DNA of 64,000 bases from Bacillus alkalisoli (GCF_002797415.1 NZ_KZ454944.1:395745-459744); one strand, 5' to 3'; shown: positions 27,361 to 36,721, counted from the stretch's first letter. Notes: generated by a model not told the origin, from the letters alone. Made by a program: numbers and translations.

Positions 27361-28274
27361 CTGTGTTAACAAATATTAGGAATTACTAATAAAACCACAA
27401 AAATGCTCTTTTCTAAGCAGTTGAATAAGCTTAATGGGATTTTCGAATTATCCAACACTTTAAAATAAACTCTTAAGAACATTATTTCAGCATTTAGTTC
27501 CCTGCTAGAGTGGGTAGTATTACGCCTTAAGATGTTGAGTAACACTCATTCATAACAGATTGTATAATGGGGGCGTTGGATGCTTCTGCTTGGGGAGTTG
27601 TGTCTTGGAGCGGAGGGTTAGTTCTACAAGTGATGCGCACGAGGAAGTTATCATTATACTAGTAAATCTAGTAGACGGACATTTATAAAAAGATAAAAAG
27701 GCTCGGTGGCAAGTTGCATTTCAAATAAATAGTAGAAGTGTAAATAAAATTACAAAACAACCCGTTGGTAACGGAATAGTTTTATCCTCTTATGCATTTT
27801 GATATTACAAAGTAGAAACATCTATGTAGTCAAAGGGAAAACCGCTTTATGTTGCTTGCAATTAAAGAAGCAATCAAACCTGTAAAAGTTGATTGCTTCA
27901 AAGATAATTGTTTTATGTATAGTTTATTTAAAAGGGAAAAGGAAGAAGAAGGTTACATCCTTTTCCCAAATATTTTATTTTCAGGCTGTGGCTACATTCG
28001 ACAGAGATAAAACTTAGTTAGTAAATGTTACTAACAAATTTAATTAATCTTTTAAACCAGTAATTTATGTAGTACTTAAGCAATATACCATCCTCCCTGC
28101 ATAGAGGGAAGAAAGAATGTATCCTTCATTTATAATGTATGAACAAGAAAAGATATTATGACCGGAAAGTGGAATTGGGGAAAGGTTTACTGAAGTTTTG
28201 TAACTTTTTATAAGTGAACGTGGGATGAAGAAAAGTATTCAAAAAAGATATCTTGATCCCCGTTCTTCCGTTAC
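27361..28274. other. Gene-free stretch with repeat and hairpins
   Basis: About 900 bp with no supported gene. 27570-27695 is a repeat shared with 50336-50460 (see there). GAAGCAATCAA...TTGATTGCTTC (about 27868-27900) and GGGAAAAGG...CCTTTTCCC (about 27937-27967) are terminator-like hairpins. Nothing else is recognised. Confidence 0.5.
27570..27695. repeat. GGGCGTTGGATGC dispersed repeat, copy 1
   Basis: About 125 bp from GGGGCGTTGGATGCTTCTGC to GACGGACATTTA, aligned along its length with 50336-50460 and partly with 17944-17998. Non-coding. Confidence 0.75.
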
Positions 28275-29027
28275 TTAATGCCATTGTTGTTCATCTTGGC
28301 TATTATTTGGTTGGAATATTGGTGTTCTTTTATAAATACTGTCTTCCCAATATTCGAGAAAAGCAGCTTTTCTATTTACAATATAATCTATATCTCTAAC
28401 AGTAAGATTGTCTACTCTGTAACCTACCTCAATAAAAAACTTGAAATTACGTAATTCCTCCACAGTTAATGGTCTTGTTTCTCTTAATGCATGACGGCAT
28501 AGAGGTATCTTGTTTTCATTTGGGATCTTTTTATCATTCAATATTTTATTTATAAACGGAATTTTTCCTTTTTGTTCAGCAAGTGCTCTTACTCGAGGGA
28601 GGATCCTAGAGTCGTTTAAGATTAGTGATTCTAGCTTATCTTTCTTTATGCCTGTTAACTCATGGATAGATTGCACGGATAAATGGTAAATTTCTAGTAA
28701 TATTTCACAATATTCATCCATGATTTTAAAATAATTGTTTTCCATTTTTGCGTTTCTAGTAGCCTCAAGTACTATATCTAATTCATCGTCTAAATCTACC
28801 TTGATAATTACCATGACAATATCATTTGGTCTAAATACCTTTATAGCACTAAATACGCTTAATCCTTTTATCACGGTCAAAGAACCGTCTTTGGATTTAT
28901 TCACTACCATCTGTATCGTGTTTGTAGTGGAGTAGGTATCGTAAATAGCCTTTGCTGTTTCAATGCCAGGCCTATAGCTATGCAATGCCTTAATCTCACT
29001 GATAGGTATTGATGCAATCATGACCAT
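28275..29027 (-). CDS. ParB-like domain protein
   Basis: 250 residues. The start (IASIPISEIKALHSYRPG) resembles a ParB/Sulfiredoxin-type N-terminus, with a VIKGLSVFSAIKVF segment where ParB has its ERxRA box, but the arginines are missing. A central HTH-like stretch is IYHLSVQSIHELTGIKKDKLESLI (residues ~112-135). Not beside a ParA gene and not a chromosomal ParB. ATG behind AAGGGGATG. It probably is a DNA-binding protein of an accessory island; assignment is by pattern only. Confidence 0.55.
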   Translation of the reverse strand: MVMIASIPISEIKALHSYRPGIETAKAIYDTYSTTNTIQMVVNKSKDGSLTVIKGLSVFSAIKVFRPNDIVMVIIKVDLDDELDIVLEATRNAKMENNYFKIMDEYCEILLEIYHLSVQSIHELTGIKKDKLESLILNDSRILPRVRALAEQKGKIPFINKILNDKKIPNENKIPLCRHALRETRPLTVEELRNFKFFIEVGYRVDNLTVRDIDYIVNRKAAFLEYWEDSIYKRTPIFQPNNSQDEQQWH

Positions 29028-29109
29028 TTCATCATCCCCTTCTTAGTTGTATATATAAGATTATGAGATTAATAGGTTGTCAGATACATAGAATTATGTA
29101 GAGATCATC

Positions 29110-29349
29110 GTGCTGGTACCCAGTGGCGTTGTATCATATTACAGCGAGGGGAAAAAGAGATCTGTTTTTTTTCATGAGTTAGAATTCATCAACTATTTCT
29201 ACATCGAAGAAGTCCGCGCAATGTATCCATTTATAATACTTTTCTACTGTATTAAGTCCAAACATATACATCTTCAGTTACAAACCATCGACCATTCCAT
29301 TCGCGTAATTATGAAGCAATTACATTCTTGCTACGCTTATATACTTTAA
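29110..29349 (+). CDS. Doubtful small ORF
   Basis: 79 codons from GTG without a ribosome site. Encodes a basic, aromatic-rich peptide (RAMYPFIILFYCIKSKHIHLQ) with no recognised family. It may be the remnant of a gene in the junction between the ParB-like and PD-(D/E)XK-like genes. Confidence 0.25.
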   Translation: MLVPSGVVSYYSEGKKRSVFFHELEFINYFYIEEVRAMYPFIILFYCIKSKHIHLQLQTIDHSIRVIMKQLHSCYAYIL

Positions 29350-29442
29350 TAAACCTAACGAAATTCAGGACACGTTTTCCAAGGAAGTTGGTTACATTTG
29401 GTGCTCTCGGTTCAGGAGTATGTTATATTTTAGGAGAGAGGG

Positions 29443-30618
29443 GTGATCCAAATTATTAGCATTTCCTATAATATCTCTAAAGGAATTAGTAAAAAGTTTA
29501 ACCATGAGTTGAAAGAAATAATTACATTCTTTATTGAACTGGGAGAAGATAGTGGAGATTTCGATCACATGTTAGATTATGTTTTTCCGACGTTTATGGC
29601 TAGGAATGAGATTGAGAAATGCAAGAAAACCTTATATGAATTACAAGAATATACAACAGACAGTTTTCCACATAACCTTACTCCACTTCAAGAATATACT
29701 CTCTATTTTTTAATAGAGTGGTTTAACGATGTTAATGTAGAAGATAACAATAAAGCTACTGACATTACTAGTATAAATCCTATTACTAAAGACGATGAAT
29801 ACATACTTGATAAAATAGATGATCTAGAATCATATCCTTATTTTTTATTTGATGACTGGGACTTTTTGGACGTTGATGCATTCGTACATTTGTTTTTTAA
29901 TTCTAAAAACACACTGGAATTTTTTAATGTCGATCTTGATCAATATATTGAGTTAATGCCTTATGATATTAGAGAAAGATATCTTCAACAACGAAACAGT
30001 AATCCATCACAGGAAAGTGAAAATATTGAAGAATTAATTGTACGATTAATTTACTCAGCGATAAAGCAAAAGGAAATGGACCCTAGACGTTTAATGGAAA
30101 CAAAAGAAACTCAGTTAAGCGACGATATTGCTCATGTTTTACAAACATCATTATCAGATAAAGGTATCATTGTAGCTAGGGAACAGCCTGGTGGATTCGC
30201 TAGAAAAAATACAGGAGAAATAGACTTTTTTATCTATACCCAGACTAAGCATACATTTAAGCCAATTGCTATTGGAGAAAACAAAGAATGGGGTAACTTT
30301 AAGAAGCAATTTAAACAGTTAATTGGTTACATGAACGAGGACATTCCGTTTGGTTTTACTATCCTCTTTAATAAAACAACTAATCTCCATACTGTCCTGA
30401 GAAGAAGGGAAGAAATGTTAAAAGGTTTCTTTTTAGATATAGAAGGCAAGAAATACTTTGAAACAGTAGAGTTAACCATGGGCTTAGATGAAATAGAGAA
30501 CGTTATTATTTCAACACATAAAAATCCCGAAAATCAATCCTGCTTTAAGATATATCATTTTATTGTAAATGCATATAGACCAGAGCGAGAAGAAGCAGCA
30601 AAACAAGCTAGAGGTTAG
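29443..30618 (+). CDS. Putative PD-(D/E)XK-like nuclease
   Basis: 391 residues. The N-terminal half is acidic and helical with no recognised domain. The C-terminal half carries the ordered elements of a PD-(D/E)XK fold: ETQLSDDIAHVLQ (helix with Glu, ~215), GEIDFFIYT (the Asp, ~257) and AIGENKEWGNF (ExK, ~275), then a KQFKQLIGYM helix. This pattern occurs in restriction-type and defence nucleases; metal dependence and target are unknown. GTG start with GGAGAGAGG close upstream. It lies with ParB-like and Fic genes in an accessory stretch of low GC. Confidence 0.6.
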   Translation: MIQIISISYNISKGISKKFNHELKEIITFFIELGEDSGDFDHMLDYVFPTFMARNEIEKCKKTLYELQEYTTDSFPHNLTPLQEYTLYFLIEWFNDVNVEDNNKATDITSINPITKDDEYILDKIDDLESYPYFLFDDWDFLDVDAFVHLFFNSKNTLEFFNVDLDQYIELMPYDIRERYLQQRNSNPSQESENIEELIVRLIYSAIKQKEMDPRRLMETKETQLSDDIAHVLQTSLSDKGIIVAREQPGGFARKNTGEIDFFIYTQTKHTFKPIAIGENKEWGNFKKQFKQLIGYMNEDIPFGFTILFNKTTNLHTVLRRREEMLKGFFLDIEGKKYFETVELTMGLDEIENVIISTHKNPENQSCFKIYHFIVNAYRPEREEAAKQARG

Positions 30619-30674
30619 GCATTAACTCATAAAAATTATTTTTCCTTTAATTACACAGAACCATGAATAAAGAG

Positions 30675-30694
30675 TATGGGGACAGGTAATGTCC
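30675..30694. repeat. GGGGACAGGTAATGTCC repeat
   Basis: GGACACNGGGACAGG-family member downstream of the nuclease-like gene. The following ~100 bp (to about 30780, including ATTGCCATGTCTATCAA) recurs after the repeat at 45670. Confidence 0.6.
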
Positions 30695-30873
30695 AATTAT
30701 TTATTTGAAAATATGAATAATTTTTAAAGCTAAACTCTATCATTGATTGCCATGTCTATCAACATATTAATAGGGCTTTTCGATTGTAATTGATTGAATT
30801 CTTCATTTACCTGGTTCACCTTACTATTCTATATGAGGTTACAATTAATTTAATATAAATTTCAAATTTCGTT

Positions 30874-31045
30874 TAAATAGCGTATGAATTACATATTATT
30901 AATTTTAATTAGCGTGTAAATAGCGTATATATAACGTACTAAAAAGTGCATTTAGTATATAAATAGCGTACAAATTATAAACTACAAATTTTAATTAGCG
31001 TATGAATAGCGTATAATTAACGTATCAATTGAGTTAAAAGGATGG
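30874..31045 (+). promoter_or_regulatory. Phased TAGCGTAT operator-like array upstream of fic
   Basis: Eight TA(G/A)CGTAT/C/GT boxes begin at 30878, 30910, 30921, 30932, 30964, 30996, 31007 and 31018. Spacings are 32, 11, 11, 32, 32, 11, 11 bp, so all boxes lie on nearly the same helical face. The whole is a tandem duplication of an 86-bp unit (30874-30959 and 30960-31045). It ends at the fic ribosome site, so a repressor/activator array is most likely. Confidence 0.8.
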
Positions 31046-31054
31046 TGAAATGAT

Positions 31055-32173
31055 TTGTACATGCCTAAATTTAGTTATTCCCAACCAATCGTAAAAGACT
31101 TAATGTCAATTGAACGTTCTAGAGCAATTGTTGAATTGATGCCTATACCTGCACATATTGAAAGTGACCTAAAAGAACAAGCAAAATTAAAGGCAACACA
31201 TTATTCTACACGTATAGAAGGAAATACACTTGATTTAGAACAAGTTGCTCGTGTAGTTAAACAAAAACAAAATGATTTTAGAATTCCTGTCGAAGAAGAA
31301 GTAAGAAATTATTGGGAAGCTCTTTCTTTCTTATCCCAAGAAAAACAAAACAAAACTCCTATTACAGAAGATTTTATAAAACAACTCCACTCTATTATTG
31401 TAAAACATGGTGCTGGCAGAAAGTCTACAAAAAGTAACTATCGTGGCGCAATGCCACCTGGTGTATTATTTGCTGTATATGATAATCAAACAAAACAAGC
31501 AGAATATATACCTCCCGAACATTTAGATGTGCCACTATTAATGGAAGCACTGGTGAAATGGATTAACTCAGAAAAAGAAATTCCTGTTCCCATTAAAGCA
31601 GCTATTGCTACATATCAGCTACTTACAATTCACCCATTTGAAGATGGTAATGGTCGAACAGCGAGAGCCCTAGCATCATACATTTTGTCAATTGAGAATT
31701 ACGATGTTAAAGGATTTCATTCAATGGAAGAATACTATGTGGAAGATTTAAAAGGGTATTATAAGCATTTACAAATGGGACTGCCTGCTCTTTATTATGA
31801 AGGGCGTGAAAATCCTGAAGATTTAGCCCCTTGGATTGAATATTTTTTAAGAATCATGGCTCTAGCATATGAAAAGGTTGCTAATCTTTCAATTAAATTT
31901 GCCACTACACCTTCAGACCCAAGAATCCTTTCTTTAGAGCCAAAAGAAAAAACATTGTTACGATTTCTTATAGAACGTAATAGACCCACTAAACCTAAGG
32001 AAATTGCAGAATTATTTAAAGTAAAGCCCATTACTGTTACTAAATGGGCAATAACTTGGCTAGATAGAGGTATTATCAAGGGAGCAAGTGGTAAGGAAAG
32101 AATTACTTCGTATCGAATTGGCGAAGCATACCAAGATTTAACTTTAAATGATTTAGGATATAGAGAAGACTAA
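31055..32173 (+). CDS. Fic-family AMPylating protein with N-terminal inhibitory motif and C-terminal wHTH
   Basis: 372 residues. Complete Fic motif HPFEDGNGRTAR near 194-205 (catalytic His, ATP-binding GNGR), and an upstream STRIEGNT near 51, the inhibitory helix motif [S/T]xxxE(G/N) of class II Fic proteins, whose Glu blocks the active site until relieved. Fic_N-type domain in front; a winged HTH at 300-345 (PKEIAELFKVKPITVTKWA). Such Fic-HTH proteins often autoregulate, which fits the operator array upstream. TTG 31055 is used; ATG 31061 is the alternative. No separate antitoxin gene is needed or seen. Confidence 0.93.
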   Translation: MYMPKFSYSQPIVKDLMSIERSRAIVELMPIPAHIESDLKEQAKLKATHYSTRIEGNTLDLEQVARVVKQKQNDFRIPVEEEVRNYWEALSFLSQEKQNKTPITEDFIKQLHSIIVKHGAGRKSTKSNYRGAMPPGVLFAVYDNQTKQAEYIPPEHLDVPLLMEALVKWINSEKEIPVPIKAAIATYQLLTIHPFEDGNGRTARALASYILSIENYDVKGFHSMEEYYVEDLKGYYKHLQMGLPALYYEGRENPEDLAPWIEYFLRIMALAYEKVANLSIKFATTPSDPRILSLEPKEKTLLRFLIERNRPTKPKEIAELFKVKPITVTKWAITWLDRGIIKGASGKERITSYRIGEAYQDLTLNDLGYRED

Positions 32174-32186
32174 CGAGAAAAAAGTA

Positions 32187-32230
32187 AATGCAAGTATATT
32201 TCTAGTTATTCAAAAAAATCTACTTGCATT
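32187..32230 (+). terminator. Terminator of fic
   Basis: AATGCAAGTA/TACTTGCATT stem-loop 14 bp after the fic stop. Confidence 0.6.
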
Positions 32231-32382
32231 ATACGTAAAAACTCATTTACTTTTGCAGGTACCCGTTAAGAAGGCTGACCATCTTAATTTAAGTAATCTT
32301 TATACAGGTAATATGTTCTGCCTTTTAGAGGGACTAAGATTTCATCTGGGAAAAATCCGTACGAAACGAACGAGATATTATA

Positions 32383-32447
32383 GTAATAATGAACAGAGAT
32401 AAATAGGACTCTGACAAACATACAATTTGTCGCGGATGCCTTTTCGT
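32383..32447. repeat. Hairpin repeat GGACTCTGACAAACATAC, copy 1
   Basis: AATAATGAACA(G/A)AGATAA followed by GGACTC...GACAA/TTGTC...TCC hairpin and T run; a second copy is at 41389-41452. Terminator-like. Confidence 0.6.
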
Positions 32448-32533
32448 TGTGCTTTTGTTCTAATAAGCATAATGTATCTATAAACTATGCCTATTCTCCA
32501 TAATTCATTTGATACTTTATTTATACAAAAAAA

Positions 32534-32575
32534 GGCTGTCGACAAACCCGAATTATTTCGAATTTGTCGACAGTC
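32534..32575 (-). terminator. Terminator of phenylalanine hydroxylase gene
   Basis: GACTGTCGACAAATTCG/CGGGTTTGTCGACAGCC hairpin followed by T7 on the minus strand. Confidence 0.8.
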
Positions 32576-32627
32576 TGAAACGAACAAAGTTAGTCATTTT
32601 ACAATAAGTTACTATAAAATATGATGT

Positions 32628-34361
32628 TTATGATGGGATTATTTTTAACCCTCTTTCAATTAATTCAAACAACTCTTGATCTAATGCTTTAAGCTTTTCC
32701 AGCTCATTTAATAAAACAAGTTGTTCTTCATGAAGAATGTTCTTCTGCTTTAAAAGTTCCAACACTTCAACTCTTAATAACCAGTCATTTGGATGATGTA
32801 GAGTTAATTTTGTCATCACTTCAGAAAGTTTGTTTTCAATGGTATTTTTGTTTGTATTGTCTTGACGGATTTCTCTTACAACTCCGTATAACTTTTCTAA
32901 TTCAGTTAGTTCTCTCGGAACAAACTCTTTCTGGGTAACAGTTTCTAAATCAGCGAAAAATGCTTCAGAATCAGCTGCACCTGCAAATACAGAAGTTATT
33001 GTTGCTCCAACAGCCATATCAAACTCGTTAAACTGTTGTGTAAGATTCTGTCTAGTAACCAAACAGTCTTTAAAAGTAATTAAAATTATTTTTTGATTTT
33101 TCCTTAAAATGCTGGTGACAGTGCCAATTATGCTTACTCCCTCTTCAAATAGTAGTTTAGTATGGACACCCACTTCTATTCCTTGAGAAGATAATTCCAT
33201 ATCTGTCCAATCTTCTAGCGGTTTTTCATGATTTACAAGTTTTCCAATTGGTGAGCTAAATCCTTCTGTGTGTCTTTCTTTAACATGACCAACTAACTGT
33301 TGTTTATCAAAGGCTAAAGCTGAAGGACCAGAGAACTGAATATAATTAGCTTCTCCGCTGGCATCTTTTGATATATTAGTCAACGTTCCCGTCACTTGAA
33401 GTCCAGAACTATATACAATCGTTGCAGTATGGTTTGACTTTAAAGCTTTTTCTAAACTTTCAGTCCCTCCAACTTTAAATGCCATTGTATTTGCAAATTC
33501 TTTTACAGCTTCTATTAGTTGTTCAAAACTATTACAGACGAACAATTGTGGTTGTGGTTTCGTAATATCAAATCCCGTTTGTGTCACTTTCTCTAAATCA
33601 AATTCCCATTTTTCAACATTGGATGTAATACTATTTCTTCCTTCCGATACAGAAGAAAGTAAACCTGCTCCATAAATCTTTGGATCGTCAACAGTTCCTA
33701 TTAGTCCATACTCTACAGTCCACCAATACAATCTTGAGATTTGCTCTGCTTCTGAAAGTTCTGTGACAGCCATTTGCTTTTCTTCAAAGTTTTGTTTCGC
33801 TTTTTCAATTTGTTCATCTGTTCCAGTTCCATTTTCTAAAAGATTTGAGTATTGACGAATCGCTTCAAATAAATCATGCTCTTCTTTCGTAGCTATGGCG
33901 TTTGCACCTATTGAACCAAACAATTTTACGTACTCAGAAAATTTTTCGTCCAATAAAATGGGGGCGTGACCAGCTGCTTCATGAATAATATCGGGTGCAG
34001 GTGTATATTGGATATTTTCTAGTTTTCTAATATCTGATGCAATAGGCAATAATCCATGTGCCTGAAATTCAAAAAAGACAACCCCAGGAATAAACCCGTC
34101 AATATTTACAGCTCCCCATCCTACAGGTGCGAGAGACTCATTCATCTCATCTACATTTGGTATACTATTAATTTTTATCCCAGAAGCTTTTAATCCATCC
34201 ACATATGCTTCATGAGATGTGTCTTTTAAAAAGTGATGGTTTTGTCTCATCACATAACGCCATACTGCATGATCAATCGGTGTATATTTATCATATTGTT
34301 GATCCACAACAAATTTCTGTAAGTGTTTTGGTATTTTCCTTGCTTTCATCTCAGTTAACAT
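32628..34361 (-). CDS. phhA: Aromatic amino acid (phenylalanine-4-) hydroxylase with long C-terminal extension
   Basis: Non-haem iron, pterin-dependent hydroxylase that turns phenylalanine into tyrosine. The catalytic domain is residues ~10-280: HEAAGHAP near 127 gives the two iron-binding histidines and WWTVEYGLIG near 213 the glutamate; APVGWG and GFIPGVVFFEFQA precede them. Typical bacterial enzymes end near 260-300; this one has ~290 more residues with beta-rich repeats (ATIVYSSGLQVTGTLTNI, TKLLFEEGVSIIGTVTSI) and a helical tail, seen also in other Bacillus homologues from general knowledge. ATG behind GGGGG. It is controlled by a T-box leader and follows phhB, which regenerates the cofactor. 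Confidence 0.93.
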   Translation of the reverse strand: MLTEMKARKIPKHLQKFVVDQQYDKYTPIDHAVWRYVMRQNHHFLKDTSHEAYVDGLKASGIKINSIPNVDEMNESLAPVGWGAVNIDGFIPGVVFFEFQAHGLLPIASDIRKLENIQYTPAPDIIHEAAGHAPILLDEKFSEYVKLFGSIGANAIATKEEHDLFEAIRQYSNLLENGTGTDEQIEKAKQNFEEKQMAVTELSEAEQISRLYWWTVEYGLIGTVDDPKIYGAGLLSSVSEGRNSITSNVEKWEFDLEKVTQTGFDITKPQPQLFVCNSFEQLIEAVKEFANTMAFKVGGTESLEKALKSNHTATIVYSSGLQVTGTLTNISKDASGEANYIQFSGPSALAFDKQQLVGHVKERHTEGFSSPIGKLVNHEKPLEDWTDMELSSQGIEVGVHTKLLFEEGVSIIGTVTSILRKNQKIILITFKDCLVTRQNLTQQFNEFDMAVGATITSVFAGAADSEAFFADLETVTQKEFVPRELTELEKLYGVVREIRQDNTNKNTIENKLSEVMTKLTLHHPNDWLLRVEVLELLKQKNILHEEQLVLLNELEKLKALDQELFELIERGLKIIPS

Positions 34362-34384
34362 GTTAAATCCCCCTTATAAAATAA

Positions 34385-34650
34385 AAAGAGTCACTTATCC
34401 CTAGAAAAGGGACGAAGTGACTCTCCGCGGTACCACCCTAATTGACGGGCAATTACCCATCCACTTAGAAAAACCAGCCCTATGTAACCGCAAGTGTAAT
34501 TCACATTTCATAACACCTGGATTTTCACCAACCATCCAGTCTCTAATTACTGTCATTATGAATGCTACTAGTTTGCTAGGCTTAAAACATTATTTTCACT
34601 TATACACTTTAACGCACACACGCTTTTAATCGCTAAAGTAATTATGTAAA
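34385..34650 (-). promoter_or_regulatory. T-box riboswitch upstream of phhA
   Basis: Minus-strand leader with the canonical T-box antiterminator sequence AGGGTGGTACCGCGG (complement at 34426-34440). Stem I elements precede it (AGAGACTGG...GGTTGGTGAAAATCC, about 34545-34516). It ends in a terminator hairpin AGAGTCACTT/AAGTGACTCT plus T5 (34385-34424), 25 bp before the phhA ATG. The specifier lies in GTGAATTACAC (34492-34504). Read as GAAT-UAC-A it is a tyrosine codon (34496-34498), which would link tyrosine starvation to tyrosine synthesis. A UUA register is possible. Confidence 0.92.
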
Positions 34651-34667
34651 AAAATATACAATCAATT

Positions 34668-34979
34668 CTATTTATTGTCAACCTCTTTTTTAAAGTTTTC
34701 ATAAAATTGATCAAAGACTCTAGCTAACTCAAAGTCTAAATCGGTTAGCCCTTTTGCTTGCCATGATGATAATTTTAAAGTAACAAGCTTATAGTCTATT
34801 GAAATAAAAGGATGATGATTAACCTCTTCAGACAATTCTCCAACCTTTTTGACAAACTCGATACCTGTTAAATAATGTTTAAATCGATATTTCTTTTCGA
34901 TCCATACTTCATTTACTATCTTCCAGTTGTCGATTGTATGCAACAATTTTAGTACATGCTCTTCAGTAAGTTTTTCCAT
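34668..34979 (-). CDS. phhB: 4a-hydroxytetrahydrobiopterin (pterin carbinolamine) dehydratase
   Basis: 103 residues, normal length for the PCD/DCoH family. Dehydrates the 4a-carbinolamine pterin formed by the hydroxylase, recycling the cofactor. Signature visible: [24 protein letters not shown] near 52-75 with the HH catalytic pair, and [10 protein letters not shown] near 79. The third family histidine is replaced by Trp (SSW), a permitted variant. Located upstream of the T-box and phhA on the same strand; readthrough into the leader is likely. Confidence 0.92.
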   Translation of the reverse strand: MEKLTEEHVLKLLHTIDNWKIVNEVWIEKKYRFKHYLTGIEFVKKVGELSEEVNHHPFISIDYKLVTLKLSSWQAKGLTDLDFELARVFDQFYENFKKEVDNK

Positions 34980-35047
34980 ATATTATTCTTCCTTCCTAAC
35001 TGTTTAACTAAGTTTTACCCCTTCTTCGTAAAAAGTCAAGAATAATT

Positions 35048-35099
35048 GGGGACGGGGTTACATTTCTCATTCTTGGAATGTGAAATGAACCCCGTCCCC
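35048..35099. repeat. REP-like palindrome A2
   Basis: GGGGACGGGGTTACATTTC ... GAAATGAACCCCGTCCCC; inner arms differ from the outer by ACATTTCTC/TGTGAAAT. Between phhB and gdh. Confidence 0.85.
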
Positions 35100-35168
35100 G
35101 TATTATCTCTAATCGATTCGCTAACTCGTTGTACAGCTGTTCCCACTTTCCACTACCTGTGCTTCTCT

Positions 35169-36548
35169 TTAATACAACTTCCCCTGCCTATAAAGTACGG
35201 TCGACAGTTTCATAACCGACTGAATATAACAGTTTTGGCGTAATGGGAATGGATCTCCAAAGAAGGAAGGCAGGACATTGTCTAAGGTAGCCTGCATCTT
35301 TTCCGTTAGAAGCTTGAATACTTCCACTTGGCTGTAAAACTGTGTTTCGCGTCCTTGTAGCCATTCAAAGTAGGATACAATAACACCACCTGCGTTAGCT
35401 AAAATGTCAGGAATAATAATCGTTCCATTTTTATTTAAATATTCATCTGCCTCACTTGTAACTGGAGCATTTGCGCCTTCTACAATGACTTTTGCTTGAA
35501 TTTTATCTACATTATCTTTATGAACTTGATCCTCTAATGCAGCTAAAAATAGGACGTCGACTCCCAAGTATAAAACATCTTCTCTTCCGCGAATCTCTGC
35601 TTTTACTCCAATTTTTTCTAGTTCTTCCTCACTTATTGGAAGGTCGCCTTTATTTTCTTGAGTGAAACGTACTAAGGCAGGAATGTCTAGTCCATCTTCG
35701 TTATATAGCGTTACGTTTCGGTCACTCACTGCTACTACTTTATTTTGTAAGTGCGTACAATGATACGCCTCAAGTGCAGCGACAGAACCAACGTTACCAA
35801 ACCCTTGGACGGCAATAGTAAGTGCTTTGTTTTCAAGCTCTAAAGCTGTTTTCGCGAAGAGGTTTTCTGTTTTTGTAAGAAATTGCTTTTGTTCTTTTAC
35901 GAAGTTATACAACATGTATCGGAAGGTAAAATATACACCTTTTCCAGTAGCCTCTCGTCTTCCTAGTGATCCGCCGTTAACGACGCTTTTCCCTGTAAAG
36001 CTACCAAGGTAAGGCTGACCAGGACGAATACTTTTATATTCCGCCATCATCCAATCCATTTCTCTTTCACTTGAGCCAACATCTGGTGCAGGGATATCTT
36101 TATCTGGACCGATAATATCACTAAAGTATTGAACATACTTTGTGCAAATTAAATGTAGCTCCTTAACGGAGTAGGATCTCGGATTAATAATCACGCCACC
36201 TTTTCCTCCACCGTAGGGAACGTCATGAAGAGCGGTTTTCAACGTCATTAAGGAGGCTAAATTGATTACTTCGTCTTCATTCACCGATTCATGAAAACGG
36301 ATCCCGCCTTTGTAAGGGCCAAGTGCGTTATTATGCTGAACACGAAATGCAGGTATTCGAACAACATTTCCATCCTCTAATGGAATTCTTAAAAATGCCT
36401 TATGCACATGATTTGGTGTAGAAAGAATAGCTCCTAGTGAAGTAAAAGCTTGCTCTCGCGCTTCCCCTTGTAAATCAGGCAAAAAGCGGTCTTCTTTTAA
36501 TAATGCATCTAATGAATGTTGAACAATCATTCTAGTTTGACTAGCCAT
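35169..36548 (-). CDS. gdhA: Glutamate dehydrogenase (Glu/Leu/Phe/Val dehydrogenase family)
   Basis: 459 residues, oxidative deamination of glutamate to 2-oxoglutarate. Visible: GPYKGGIRFH near 77, catalytic-lysine loop VPYGGGKGGVI near 107, PAPDVGSSEREMDWM near 150, TGKGVYF near 200, Rossmann VQGFGNVGS near 248, EGANAPVT near 354 and PDILANAGGVIVSYFEW near 376. ATG behind TTGGAGGG. Length is longer than the usual ~420-430, with inserted residues around 228-240. Separate transcription unit from phhAB though on the same strand. Coenzyme preference not determined. Confidence 0.92.
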   Translation of the reverse strand: MASQTRMIVQHSLDALLKEDRFLPDLQGEAREQAFTSLGAILSTPNHVHKAFLRIPLEDGNVVRIPAFRVQHNNALGPYKGGIRFHESVNEDEVINLASLMTLKTALHDVPYGGGKGGVIINPRSYSVKELHLICTKYVQYFSDIIGPDKDIPAPDVGSSEREMDWMMAEYKSIRPGQPYLGSFTGKSVVNGGSLGRREATGKGVYFTFRYMLYNFVKEQKQFLTKTENLFAKTALELENKALTIAVQGFGNVGSVAALEAYHCTHLQNKVVAVSDRNVTLYNEDGLDIPALVRFTQENKGDLPISEEELEKIGVKAEIRGREDVLYLGVDVLFLAALEDQVHKDNVDKIQAKVIVEGANAPVTSEADEYLNKNGTIIIPDILANAGGVIVSYFEWLQGRETQFYSQVEVFKLLTEKMQATLDNVLPSFFGDPFPLRQNCYIQSVMKLSTVLYRQGKLY

Positions 36549-36695
36549 TGTAACCCTCCAATTATTGGATTTTCTTTAGTGTAACATATAAAGGATTATG
36601 GGACACGTGAGGGTATGGAGCAACTCCAACTTTTATTAAAAATTAGCTGTAGTTGAACTTCATAAGGCCGATGAAGTTCATCTGGATCTCCTGAA

Positions 36696-36721
36696 TGGAC
36701 ACGGGGACAGGTTCCTTGTCC
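36696..36721. repeat. GGACACGGGGACAGG repeat upstream of gdhA
   Basis: TGGACACGGGGACAGGTTCC followed by TTGTCC, giving GGACA/TGTCC ends. Same form as 38544-38569. Otherwise 36549-36840 shows no feature. Confidence 0.75.

Noticed and set aside
30874-31045. Iteron-type replication origin
   Set aside because: No rep gene or AT-rich/DnaA-box context; the array abuts the fic start and is better read as operators.
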